From contig CM044967.1 in the NCBI GenBank assembly GCA_024516035.1, positions 8,391,532 through 8,455,531 on the forward strand: 64,000 bases of DNA, read 5' to 3'. The translations under genes were made by a program, and so were the position numbers. This DNA comes from Bactericera cockerelli (taxonomy: Eukaryota; Arthropoda; Insecta; Hemiptera; Triozidae). Below, in pieces: positions 35,301-46,458 of the stretch. The notes under the pieces were generated by a model. It had not been told where the DNA came from, made no database searches, and saw nothing but the letters and a program-made list of their open reading frames with translations. The first letter of the stretch is position 1, and every line of letters begins with the position of its first letter.

Positions 35301-38300
35301 TGAAGAAAAATATCCCTTTAAAAGTGTTGTACTCGTACGTATTTGAAAACACATATAAACCGACTAATCTCCACTTATCACGGTTATTCGCATTCTCTCT
35401 TATCGGTCAGTCTAGCAGCCAGCTGATTGGTAGTTCGGGGTTTGGAAAGCTTTCGCTTCAAAGCTTTGGATTCCACGGAAAAGATGTTCTTGTGCCCTAT
35501 GAGCAAAGACTAACTGGGACTAGTTTGGATTCCACGGAAAAGATGTTCCTGTGTCCTATGAGCAAGGATTAACTGGGACTAGTTTTTATGAGTTTACATA
35601 CCCACTGAGTATTTTACCACCACAGATAATTGCATTAGTAAAAAAAAATCAACAAATTAACCACTCAGAGGAAACATATCTTATTATAGGTTTCTTGCCT
35701 GATGGGTAGAATTTGAGTATATTTTTTATATTCGATACATAAATACCGATAGGTAATAACTCAATTACCATAATTTCTCCTGTTCAAAACAATATTTTCT
35801 CACCTGAGGTATTTTTAATAATGTAACTCCCAAACTGTCCATCAGGCGAGAGAGCCAAGCTGTAAGTGAAATTTATGGTGCGGGAGAGTTCACGCAGTAA
35901 ATCCATGCAGAAACCCTTGCAGCATTGCATTTTTCCTGTAGAATAATGAAGAATAAATTAAAACGAGAAATAAATAATTAAACATCATAGGTCACTTCAC
36001 AAGTTGGTGGAGCCACTTGAATCGATCAATTAATAATAATTTTTCCGTGTTTGTGAGATAGGCATTTCACGGTGGTGAAAGGATTATATGGACGCCCATA
36101 ACCAATTTCTAGGCTCCCATCATGTCCATTGATTCTATTTGGTTTTAACGTCTTGATTTGAGATAGTTAAGACGGGCGTTTCACCCTCCATGCGCTGGGA
36201 ATCGTACCAACTACCCACATTAATAATATGTCTTGGGCTTACTGCTGGAATAATGGGACTTTAAAATAGTCCTTATCGGGCAGTATAAATAAGGCGATAT
36301 TATTATTATTATTATTATTGATGTATTTCACAGATCTTGTCTGGTTCTGAGGTATCATAATATATCCAAGGATTATCCTAATCCCTCAGGATATATTTAT
36401 GTATGACTATGTTGTTCTTCGTATAATGTGGGCTGTTGCTAGGATGACAGATTTTTGTAGGGTGTTCTTATTATTATTATTAATCTCACCCAGTCCGGGT
36501 AGGAAATGAAAAGTTACCTTCCATCGAATCCGTTTGATTGAAATGCGGACAAGGGATCTCGTCGGCATTGCAAGTGTCCTCCTCCTGACTCAGAGAGCGC
36601 ACATAGACGAAAGGTTTCTCGTCGATTGTGAGCACCTTCAGGTGGGTGGGAATCATGAAACCCTCGGGCTTGCTTTTCGAATTCCCGGGCCAAACGATGT
36701 TCGACTCGTTCACCTTCAATTTCATCCGCGAGTAGACCTGTCAAAGAAAGAAAACTGAAGTAATAATAATAATAATTTTATTCGGTTTTCAATAATCATC
36801 ATTGTTAAAAGTTCCGCTAAGTACATTTGTACTTCTCGGGAGTTAGTTGGTTAAGTAAGTTATCATATATGTGTTAATCACGATGTGATATCACAAAAAC
36901 TCAAACTCACCTTACTAAATTTATGCTTAACTTGGGACTTAAACCACCGACCTCCATGTTACAAATCCGCCGCCTTATCGATTGAGCTACTGAGGTCGGT
37001 CGGTAGTAAAACTGAAGTATTCAAAACTTAGCAGAGCGGCAGACGTTGAGCGGTTATAAGAACTGTAGACATTCACAGGGATAGTTGGAGTGCTGTGCTA
37101 TTAGACATCATCATCATCACGGGGTGGCGTCATCGTGCACGATGGTAGCCAGACAGTGGAGGAATGACTCAGGACTTCTACCACTGTCTTTACAAGGAGG
37201 CTAATAATTGACATTAGCTCCCAGAACCAAGCCAATGCTGCTCTACTCCCTGTTCATCCCCCAGCCAGACTTTTAGACAAAGGCTCCTAAAAATATTTAC
37301 AATATTTAAATCTGTCTCGATTACATTCACCTTCTTGGATTGTAATTTCACAATCGGATGATTAATGAAATAGATAATCACAATATTTTTTTCTTAAAGA
37401 GATATGCATGAGTTTAATGACATATGTCCCAGTTCAAGCTAGATTTTCATCGATTGCATCGCTCCATTTTTGCGACGCACTGTTAATATCAATCGCAATT
37501 ATTAAATTTAATCTACTTTCGAAGATTGAAGGGGAGAGAATCGTAAGGACTAACGTTACTGTAATAGTATTTTCCCACGGACTTCTGTAGCACTTTAATG
37601 TAGGGACTTGGCTTCTGAATGTTGACCACATCGTACTCGGCGTTGATGCGATCCCCGTTGTCGTCGAAAGCAACTTTACCCGTGTACCCATTCATGATGA
37701 CTTGCTTTCGAATGAATCTGAAAACATTGAAAAAAGTTTTATGAAATGTAATGTCCTTTATTGATTTTTTTTTTTCATTTCAAAGAATATTAAATATGTT
37801 AATATATGGAAATTTTAGTAAACTTATATTCCTAAACGGACCCGACAAAATGAATCCATTGGCAATGAAACATGGTTTCTACTAATGAAAACCAATTTTG
37901 ATGGCTATTGAGATAAAATATGAAAATTATTAATGTATATTTTGAGGTCGGTGGGTTGGACGCCAAGTATGAAGAAATTAACGTTGGTTTGAGTAATAAA
38001 TTGTGACATCACACGTCACATTTACATACCTGCTGTCATAACCTATAAGATTTTTAGCCTAGTCTACAGTTGTGCTAAAAAGTGTACTGTGTTGTGCATT
38101 CTTTTGATTTAGTCAAATCCTTGATAATACTTGTGATAATTTAAATTTACGTTTCAACTTACTCGAACAGAACCTTTCCAGTTTCCCAGATTGATCCAGA
38201 GTTGTCACAATCCTGGGGAGCTACTGTGATCACAGCCGTCTGGTTCATTTCTTTCAACGCAGAAGTTAGGACATATCTGAGAGAAGAGAAAACAAACATA

Positions 38301-41300
38301 TCAGTCAAATTAGAAAAATAAGAAGCTGTAGTAGATGTAGGTTTCTACTATTGTCTTCTGTAATAGATGGACATGATAGAAATGAAATCAGTATAAACAG
38401 GAAAGTGAGAAGTTGTATTCGATGTACATGAATATCAGAACATACCTGGACAGTGGACAGCTGTTTCGAGCTTATTTGCTTTCATCAGCAGGTAAAGTTC
38501 TGAATATCCATGCCATCAACTAACCTCTCTATTTGAATCAGTATAAACAGAAAAGTGAGAAGTTGTATTCGATGTACTATTGTACATGAATATCAGAATT
38601 TAAGATAGTACTCATGGTGTAGGACAAATAGGTAGATTGTAAGTGTAGGTACCTACATCATGATGTAGATATCCTTTTGATAAAATATTTTCTACACAAA
38701 AGTTATGACTCTCCTAGTCGGGCAGAAAACGCGAGACTTTCCATGCATTGTCAAGGGTGGTGCGGAAGAGAATGCCGTTGGCATTAGCAACGCCCTTGAT
38801 CAAGTTTTGTTTTCTTAATTTTAATATGTATGTATGTATATTTTCTATGTCATTTGTAAATAAAACTTGAGCCAACATGTTTAATAATAATAATAATAAT
38901 TGTCATGATTTCATTGCCTGACTTACATGCTGTCTCTGATGTGCGCATCCTCATTTGTAGCGTTCACCAGCTTGAGGCCTATGATTCCGGCTGGTACATT
39001 TTTGGCTGTCAAAGCTTGCTCGGTGACAATCCAAACGTAGCCAGTCTCGGTCATGTTCAAGTACTGGGCATCCTTGAAGATTATCTCCGCGTCTTGTTTG
39101 CTGAGAAGAGAAAAATATAATAATAATATCGCCTTATTTATATTGCCCGATTAGGACTATTAAAGACCCATTATTGCAGCAGTAAGCCCAAGGCATATTA
39201 TTATGTGGTAAAAATCCCAATTGGGAGGATAACATGTCATGTCTCAGCTGGGTTTCGAACCCACGACCTCTGGAGTCTTTGGATTCACAGAGTGCTGCCT
39301 TTACCACTGAGCCACCAGGACAGACATATAATTGCATGAAGGAAAATATCTCTATGAAACATGAATAGTTTTTCTCAGTATCTCTCACACACATTATAGT
39401 AAAAAATTCTTATTCCTAGAAATCAGAATTAGAGAAACTTTTCGTATTCACTGCTTTTTTGTACCCTACGTACCCAGATTTTATAACATCTATGTATTCG
39501 AATATGTTATTTTCCTTTCCTTCAAAGCATGTTTACCTTGCATACATGAGATACACCCTTGCTTGAGCATTCTTCATTTCATACAACTGATCCTTGAAGG
39601 TGCTGAGTCCTGGCTCAAACTCTATCACAGCCTCGACTTGGACTTTGATTTCAACATCGTCTTCTTGGTTTTGAGAAGTGGTTTGAAACCGGCCCAGCAA
39701 CGCTCTACCGTCTGTATCAGAGCTGTGAATGAAGATCACCTGGAAAACACATCGAAATTCCATTTCAATTTTCTGATCTAAAATTTGAATGGACACAGTT
39801 CTCATTTTTCTACTTTTACCTATTAAATAGATATTATACAATAGGTTAATTTATAGTAAGAGTATTCGGAACTACTGCCTGATGAAGAGAACCAATAAGC
39901 TGAAAACAGCGTCCACTGTTCAGGTATGTTCCAATTTTTATATACATCATTTTTCTGTTTTGACTGATATTGAACTGTCCAAGTTAGTGAGGGATTTTTA
40001 AGTGAATTTTAACCATCGACTTATGTCACAAAAGATCTAAGTCAAAATTTCAGAGAAAAAGGCTTTAAAAAACCTAGTACTTCCACTATACCTATTGACC
40101 TATTGTCAGGAGATCGTTTCCAACGTCAATCCAGAAGAGGGATATTAACGGTGGCTGTTGAAATTTGTTACTTATGGAGTACAGATTCATACGCCATGCC
40201 TCTTCAGAAACGACGTATGGTACATCCTCCTGATAATATGACAGTAAAAAATACTCTGCGTGTATGACTCAAAAACTCAACTTACTAATACGGAGTTTAC
40301 ATTTCTAAAAAACTCAGTTTTGATCTACTACAACTTGCCTTCATGTAGTTGAAATGTTTGAGTAGTTCAACCCAAACATCTGCTTGGTGCGAATAGGGAG
40401 GAACAGTGCGCAAGAACGAAACATGGATATTCTGAAATTGAGAAAAAATGAATAAAATAATGGTCTAATGCAGCAGCATTACTCGGGAAACAAAGTAGGA
40501 TGAAACTTTCTAACGGTTTGATCAAATTTGAACTTCTTGAAATTTTGAAAAAAGCTTGAATTCATTGAATGAGACTATTTTGAGTATTTCAACAATATTT
40601 CGTATTCAATGGTGGGATATCAAAACTATTGCAATACCAAATTTTACATAAGAAAATTTGATATATTAAGGCCATCAATTCTGAAAGTACCTACCTATGA
40701 CCTATTAGATAATCATAATAAAGCTAATCACTTACCTTATCAGAAAACGCAGAATCTCTGGAAGAAATCCCTATCACAGGGATGTGATAGAACCCGCTAG
40801 TGTAGGAAACGGCTGCTGGCGATAGATCCCCCGTGAGAGGATGAGATACAATCACAGCATACACCTGTAGTAAAAAAATTGTACGTTTTCAGTTATTGGT
40901 ACTTATAGATATTTTGCCAATAATTACTGGGTACCAACCTCAGTAGCTTGATCGATAAGGCAGTGGACTTGTAACCAATAGGTTAGTTCAAGTTCAGCAA
41001 AGATTTAGTAAAGCAAGTTTGACATCATGGTTGTGATTAACACAAATAAAAAAACCTTAGTATTATTGGGTACTAACTCCTCGTGTGGTTGTATGATCAG
41101 TGAAGATGTATTATTGTTGAAAGATTTTTTTTCCAGTTGACATTATTTTAAAACCCTTCGAAGCAAAAGTTGAATTGAGTATTTGTGATTACCTACCACA
41201 AAAACGTTATGTTACGGGATATTGAACGTCCATTTCAACTGAATGTTATGGAAATGGTTTTGCTCTACATTCGCTAGAAACTAACCAGGCACCTACCCAC

Positions 41301-41310
41301 TTTAACTTCA

Positions 41311-41350
<40 letters not shown>

Positions 41351-43335
41351 CTCTGTTTACACGCATATTATATATGCAATTACGTAAACAGGTACTTCAA
41401 CCAGCTTGGGTTGGTCCGGGAAGAGCAGTCAAATGCAAAGGAGGATTTGAATTTGACTGGTCATAGAATAAATTCCTAACTTCGCTGCACGTTGCTTGAC
41501 TTCAGGGACAGAACGAGAATTGGTATATTTATTTTGTGCAATTGTGCCGTCGATGCTGGTTCTGTCACAAATACAATTATTATCTGAGTATCATAGTACT
41601 ATAATACTTCATTCTTAAAATAAATAAATAATTTTTAAAATAACTACTTTATCCCATAAAATATATAAGACCTGTTTGATTGCGGGAGTAAAGGGACTTT
41701 ACAGTCTTACCTCGGCAGTATAACAAGGTATATTCTATACTACAATAACTACTATGTAACAATTGTAACACCTACCCGCTCTGAGATGAGATACTTGCAG
41801 ACACTCAACGCAGTAAGGATGGGGTTTGGGTCCATCTGTATGCCGGTAGCCGAGAAGGTAACACCTTTGTTCACATACTGGATGTCGAAGTTAATGTGCT
41901 GGAAATGAAAACGGAATAGAACGTGTTTTTGCTACAGAGAATTCACATTGTGGACTTTTTATTCTTAACTGACAGTATAATGGGACTTCCTGTATCGAGC
42001 CGACAGTCTAAATAAAGCACTACTATACTAAAAAAAAAAAAAAATAAAAAAATAAAGCACTACTATAAACTTCTGTCCCGGTAGCTCAGCGGTAAAGGCG
42101 GTACTCTGTAAACCGGGTTCGAAACCCAGCCGGGACATGACAAGTTATCCTCCCATTTGGGATTTTTACAACATAATAATATGTCTTGGGCTTACTTCTG
42201 GAATAGTGGGACTTAATAATCCTAATCGGGCAGTATAAATAAGGCGTTATTATTATTATTATAAACAATATAACAGCTAAACCGACCTCAGTAGCTTGAT
42301 CAATAAGGCGGCGGACTTGCAACCTGGAGGTTCAAGTCCCGGATTCAGCGTAGATTTAGTAGAGCCAGTTTGAGTAGTTGTGATATCACGAAACTGATTA
42401 ACACAAAATAAAATGATACTCTGTTTACTCTCACAGTCTAAATAAAGTCTCATTTAATGGTGTGAAGGTCATTCAAGGTGATTCAATGATGAATAAGGCG
42501 TAGGAACCTTCGAATAAGTCATGATTTGCGATTTAATACAATACATTATTTTACAGTTTGCCTTTTCCTAAACCTACTTGGGGTCGACGTTGTTCAAGCT
42601 CTTCCTCATGGTTGAGGTTGTTTGGTTCTGACACTCTTTCCACATTTTACGGCTGGATGTCCTTGCTAACGACGGGGTTCTAGGGTTTTTTTTAATTCAT
42701 ATTCATATTATTGTTAGTTAATACGAGGTAGGTAATACCTAAAATGCTGGCACAATGGGACTACCTGTCTTGCGCTGACAGTCTAAATAAAGCTCTACTA
42801 AAAATGTTGGCATAATGGGACTACCTGTCTTGCGCTGACAGTCTAAATAAAACTCTACTTAAACTGTTGGCATAATGGGACTACCTGTCTTGCGCTGACA
42901 GTCTAAATAAAACTCTACTTAAACTGTTGGCATAATGGGACTACCTGTCTTGCGCTGATAGTCTAAATAAAGCTCTACTTAAATTCTAGGCATAATGGGA
43001 CTACCTGTCTTGCGCTGACAGTCTGAATAAAGCTGTACTTAAAATTTTGGCATAATGGGACTACCTGTCTTGCGCTGACAGTCTAAATAAAGCTCTACTT
43101 AAAATGTTGGCATAATGGGACTACCTGTCTTGCGCCCACAGTTTGAATAAAGCACTCACTACTTATTAATTGTAAGAATAGTACTAACATCGATAATTTC
43201 CTTGAAATTCGACACGCTCACATTGTTGCTCAGTACGCCTCCTATGTTGAACAGGTGAGGGTTGTGCTGCTGCTGGAGTGAGTCAGCAATGCTGATCAGC
43301 AGCAGAATCAAGGAGGTGAGGACTGGTGGCGCCAT
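29355..43335 (-). CDS. Nmdar1: Glutamate receptor ionotropic, NMDA subunit 1, 17 exons, one apparent 1-bp frameshift
   Basis: Obligatory glycine-binding subunit of NMDA receptors, a neuronal plasma-membrane cation channel. Exons: 43335-43189, 41898-41776, 40864-40736, 40431-40339, 39739-39537, 39100-38927, 38276-38163, 37717-37555, 36737-36518, 35935-35804, 35107-34947, 34608-34374, 33884-33736, 32236-32080, 31238-31066, 30630-30377, 29549-29355. About 940 residues: signal peptide ([14 protein letters not shown]), amino-terminal domain ([17 protein letters not shown] motif, here [14 protein letters not shown]), S1 ([14 protein letters not shown]), M1 (near 571-590), M2 pore loop with Asn at about 626 ([11 protein letters not shown]), M3 SYTANLAAF (about 656-664), S2 (AFIWDSS), M4 (about 826-848, [15 protein letters not shown]) and a short tail. 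The spliced length is 2822 nt, one base short of 941 codons; the break is in exon 14 at 32183-32194. The intron between 40339 and 39739 has a GC donor. GTTAGT donors end exons 1, 8 and 11. A 5' UTR acceptor probably lies just before 43345. Very high similarity to the Drosophila protein makes the call secure. Confidence 0.97.
29684..29807. mobile_element. 'CCAGAAACACTC' family MITE, copy 2
   Basis: Centre ACACACTCTGATTGG and right arm GAAAGTGCTTTTTGGAATGA; the left end is degraded. It lies in Nmdar1 intron 16. Confidence 0.55.
31648..31690 (+). mobile_element. Fragment resembling a Helitron 5' end
   Basis: AATCTCTATATATAAAACAC matches the start of the Helitron-like element at 55783. No matching 3' end was identified. 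Confidence 0.3.
32255..33375. mobile_element. Composite of nested repeats in Nmdar1 intron 13
   Basis: An outer pair (CAGGGCGAAATTAATA near 32257 and GTCTATTAATTTCGCGC near 33355) looks like the ends of a GGGCGAATTAATAGAC MITE. Inside are a CGTATTTTTCTTTCTAACC-type MITE (32277-32545) and ~600 bp of unidentified repeat including a GACAGACCGACAGAACGACA stretch. Confidence 0.55.
34643..34780. mobile_element. 'CCAGAAACACTC' family MITE, copy 3
   Basis: TACTCCCTTTCAACTCACAC and the inverted GTGTGACGGTTGAAAGGGAG pair around GATTGGTTATTTCG. It begins ~35 bases upstream of the exon 12 acceptor in Nmdar1 intron 11. Confidence 0.7.
36228..36302 (+). mobile_element. SINE family B tail fragment
   Basis: Only the 3' part (ATGTCTTGGGCTTACTGCTG to GCAGTATAAATAAGGCG), followed by an ATT microsatellite. 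Confidence 0.6.
36871..36999 (-). mobile_element. SINE family A copy
   Basis: Minus-orientation copy in Nmdar1 intron 8 with ACCACCGACCTCCATGTTAC. Confidence 0.7.
37105..37280 (+). repeat. Dispersed repeat 'CTGGCTGGGGGACTATAAAC', inverted copy
   Basis: Inverted relative to the copy at 15010-15245, sharing TGGCGTCATCGTGCACGATG and ACTCCCTGTTCATCCCCCAG. Confidence 0.6.
39117..39332 (-). mobile_element. SINE family B, near full length
   Basis: Minus-orientation copy from ATCGCCTTATTTATATTGCC to CCACTGAGCCACCAGGACAG, starting within ~20 bases of the Nmdar1 exon 39100-38927. Confidence 0.75.
40935..41055 (+). mobile_element. SINE family A copy, degraded
   Basis: ACCAACCTCAGTAGCTTGAT head with a shortened centre, in Nmdar1 intron 2. 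Confidence 0.6.
41314..41540 (-). mobile_element. Poly-T tract and attached SINE-like 3' fragment
   Basis: A ~34-base T run starting at 41315 (the oligo-A tail of a minus-strand retroelement) is followed by ~190 bp sharing GCTGCACGTTGCTTGACTTC with the type of sequence at 58355. Confidence 0.5.
42073..42250 (+). mobile_element. SINE family B copy
   Basis: CTGTCCCGGTAGCTCAGCGG head through TCGGGCAGTATAAATAAGGC, in Nmdar1 intron 1. Confidence 0.75.
42280..42412 (+). mobile_element. SINE family A copy
   Basis: ACCGACCTCAGTAGCTTGAT head, directly after the family B copy, repeating the A/B adjacency seen at 18.8-19.5 kb. Confidence 0.75.
42741..43160 (+). repeat. Tandem array, exact 60-bp period, 7 copies
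   Basis: Each unit contains CATAATGGGACTACCTGTCT and GCGCTGACAGTCTAAATAAA. Seven consecutive copies keep a 60-base spacing with a few substitutions. Single copies of the same sequence occur at ~41973-42025 and inverted at ~48175-48228. The array ends ~30 bases from the donor of Nmdar1 coding exon 1. Confidence 0.95.
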
Positions 43336-43344
43336 TGTGAATGA

Positions 43345-43348
43345 GCTG
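43345..43348 (-). promoter_or_regulatory. Probable splice acceptor of the Nmdar1 5' UTR exon
   Basis: On the minus strand a CAG acceptor precedes CTCATTCACA and the ATG at 43335, so the start exon probably begins at 43345 and an upstream non-coding exon lies further 3' on the plus strand. Donor-like sites facing it are at about 44496 (GAG then GTAAGA) and 44607 (GAG then GTACGT). Confidence 0.35.
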
Positions 43349-43629
43349 CAGATTGAGACGAGAGCAATGCTGATCTTATTTGTTTACACTTTATTTTTTT
43401 ATACAAGACAAAACAACAATAAATTATTTATTATGTATGTGGTTTCTTTTCTGTTCTGATGTCGTTACTTTTGTGGGTAGCTCAGCACTAGGAAACTACA
43501 ACTTTCATCATGATCATTTTTCCTCACGAGGTATGAGATGCTACCCCATGTGGAGAGCAGGAAGGGTACATGTCCCCCCTAGAAATGATGCAGACCTATG
43601 TATGATGAGTATTCATAGAGCTTAGGTAT

Positions 43630-43808
43630 ACAGTTGCACCTGGATATAAGAGGACTCAAGGGACCGGACTTTTTTCTATTATATCCAGGTTTCTCTTAAG
43701 AAGAGGTTATTTTCTCCTATAGGCAGGTAAATTGAACCTCGAAATTATTATTTTCTTACGTCGAGGTTTCTCTTACATCCAGTTCTCTTAGGTTTAGGTA
43801 TATCTGTA
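43630..43808. mobile_element. 'CAGTCGAACCTGGATATAAG' family MITE, copy 3
   Basis: CAGTTGCACCTGGATATAAG at the left, inverted ATATCCAGG and TATCTGTAG segments to the right; degraded palindrome. Confidence 0.5.
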
Positions 43809-43988
43809 GTACATTCCAGAAACACTCTCCACTCTCAAAATCCCCGAATCTCTGTTTCAACCGTCACACAACGCACTCTGATTGGTTATTGCGGTGAAAT
43901 TAACCAACCGATCAGAGTGCGTTGTGTGAGATTTGAAAGGGAGTTTTGGAGATTATGAGAGTGGAGAGTGTTTCTGAAACGGGCTACA
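43809..43988. mobile_element. 'CCAGAAACACTC' family MITE, best copy
   Basis: CATTCCAGAAACACTCTCCA and the inverted GGAGAGTGTTTCTGAAACG ends pair. The arms extend to CACACAACGCACTCTGATTG near the centre. Confidence 0.8.
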
Positions 43989-43989
43989 G

Positions 43990-46326
43990 GTCTGACTGTA
44001 GAAGCAACTCTCAAGACTCAGTCTGTATGTATTTTTGTATGCCATTGATTATTTTGATAAAGATGAGAGAAAGTTCTTGTTGAAATAGGGAACGATTTTA
44101 CTCTAGCGACCCCGTACCCACTTTCCCCGACATGGAGATCTCAGCTGCCCTAACAAAGCTGAAATTTATTTTATACGGAAGTTTCCCCAGTCACCAGTAT
44201 TCTAGATGTGAAATAGGAAAGGATTTTTAGATACCTACTTCAAATTCGACACAACCTCGGGGAGAGACTGTAAAAATTCCGACCTACAGAGGCAAATAGT
44301 GGCGAGACGTAGATAAACACTCCTTACAAAAAATTAAAATTCTGAGTCTACAAATTAACTATGTGGGTTTAAAACATTTTTCAATAAAAGAAAACACTGA
44401 AATCAGGTACTAAGACAAAATTATAGTGTTAGTACCCACCTAATTTTAGTAAGGAAAGATTTCATTAGCATAAGATAATCAAATCCTGTCTTACCTCAAT
44501 GTCAGAATTAGGTAAAATATTTTTTCATCTGAGTCATTCAACAAAGGTATGAAAATCTTAAAACTGTTTCAAAATAAGAGTAGTAATTATTATTTTTTAT
44601 ACGTACCTCGAAATTTGGGCGTCACTTGTACGCAAAAACTTTATTTTTTGTAAAGAATTTCATAACGATTAGTTATCAACATAAATAATTGAAATTCCAA
44701 TAGCAACCATAACAATAAAGGCAGAAAACTAACAGTAAAATCACGAAATTAACTCCGGTTTGTCATTATAAAAATAATAATATTAAAAATATTCCCAGAA
44801 AATTGGTGTCAGTCGCAAAAGATTTCGTTTTCCAGCGCGGAAGGAGTTCGGTCTTTTCTATTTACTGTTTGAAAATAATGGAAAAGGCAAGCTTTTGAGT
44901 GAAGAATTCAGGCAGTGTGGGGTGAATTGGAAAACGTGCTCAAATTGAACTTAAAGAGATGGTGAATAGGTTATTGCACATAGCACTTAATGGTTTTTTC
45001 TTTTAAGTTTCTGCACAAGAAGAAGGATAGAATTTTTCCTAATTTATTTAAGTACGTGACCACAGAATAATTAGCACTCTGAGGGTTAGGTGGTAGAAAA
45101 TGCTTTGAGTATTAACCTCGCCTGGTGGTTACCTTCCACTAAAAAGTGTTATTTTTATTATAGCCCTTAACCAAATTGGTAGTCCAGTTGGTCAAGGTGC
45201 TGGTCTTGTAATGTAAAGAAGCTAGATAGAGAATCCATGGATCGGATCCCACCAAGTTCATGAATTTTTCCTAATTTATTTGAGTACGTGACCACATAAT
45301 AATTAGCACTCTGAGGGTTAGGTGGTGGACATTAACTTCGCCTGGATCTAGACCAGACCATCTAGAAACTTTGATAGTTCTAACACCGGAAAAGCTACTT
45401 ATTTACGCAACATTTTTGGCCCAAATTTACTAACAAATTAAAGTAACTCAATTTTCCGATAAAACCACTCTTCAAACAAGTTCCAAAGTTTTTTTTTATA
45501 TTAATGAAATTTATTTACATAATAATAAAAGAACACAACATATTAGTCAAATCTTGCCGTAAGTGAATTCACAAAAGGTTTTTTTTATTCAAAATTCGTC
45601 CTTAGTTCTCAAAAATCTCAAAATGTACCGGAAAGTTTCAAGGGAAAAAAGTGTCTCGTTGTTCCAAAGTAACCCAGTTTTAGCTGTCGGAAAGGGAGGA
45701 TGGACGAGTCGTTGTCATGGTAACTGAAAATCAACACGAGTAAAGTCAGAGAGGAGAAGTCTATCGATTTCACCTACTGACACCATTCGGTGAGGAAAAG
45801 ACATTCGAGAAAAATAAGGTGACGCGTTTTGCCGTGAATTGATCGCCTCACTTTATCAAGACTCGATCGTTAAGGTAGAAAATTGTCTTGGGAGGGAGGG
45901 CGGTGTTTGATTTTGTTAAAGTAATTAGTTTTAAATTAGAGAAAAGAGAAAAAAAGCAGCTAAACTAAAGGAAAACTGATATAGGTCCAAGGTCACAAAG
46001 AAAAGTAAAACACAAAGACAAAAAAAGATTTAGTAACAGATTTTTTAATATGTCTTATCTTTTCTAGTCCTCAAATTATTCAAATGATCTAATATTCCTA
46101 ATACACTTATTTTTAATTTTAGCTAATAAAAAAAATTAGATTTAATTTAATTTAAGATAGTAAGTTTGAACACAATACATACAATGCATCATTTAGTAGG
46201 TACAATAAAATTGAGAAAAAAAAATCATAAAAATTATTAACATTTTTTTAAAGAGTTTTTTTTTCTTTTTCTTTAATTTTCAAAACACCAAACACCTCTC
46301 AGATATGTTCAAAAAATGTCACATAT
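43990..46326. other. Intergenic/5' region of Nmdar1
   Basis: Holds probable Nmdar1 5' non-coding sequence (donor-like sites at ~44496 and ~44607), two direct copies of a family G repeat (45045-45130 and 45175-45360, sharing GCACTCTGAGGGTTAGGTGG) and the X-box-like site at 45711. No coding exon seen. Confidence 0.45.
45711..45724. promoter_or_regulatory. RFX X-box-like palindrome
   Basis: GTTGTCATGGTAAC matches the RFX X-box consensus GTTNCCATGGNAAC at all but one position. It lies about 2.4 kb upstream of the Nmdar1 start codon, in a stretch with no recognised gene. Binding is inferred from the motif only. Confidence 0.35.
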
Positions 46327-46332
46327 TTTATT
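46327..46332 (-). promoter_or_regulatory. Candidate poly(A) signal for the small secreted-protein gene
   Basis: AATAAA on the minus strand about 127 bases after the stop codon at 46459. Confidence 0.4.
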
Positions 46333-46458
46333 TACAAATATACCACGATGGAATAAATAATATTCGGTACTATCTCAACCTCTCTCTCGTTCACAAGTAC
46401 AACGGCTTCCTAGACCCTGGACCCTAGACCTAGCCTTGGTGATTGGCAATTGTATCTC

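Noticed and set aside
40111..40240. Possible Nmdar1 exon in the intron between 40339 and 39739
   Set aside because: The flanking exons already join to match Drosophila Nmdar1 with no missing residues.
42080..42145. tRNA-like sequence with good A and B boxes
   Set aside because: The same head recurs many times joined to a constant body and tail, so it is a SINE, not a tRNA gene.
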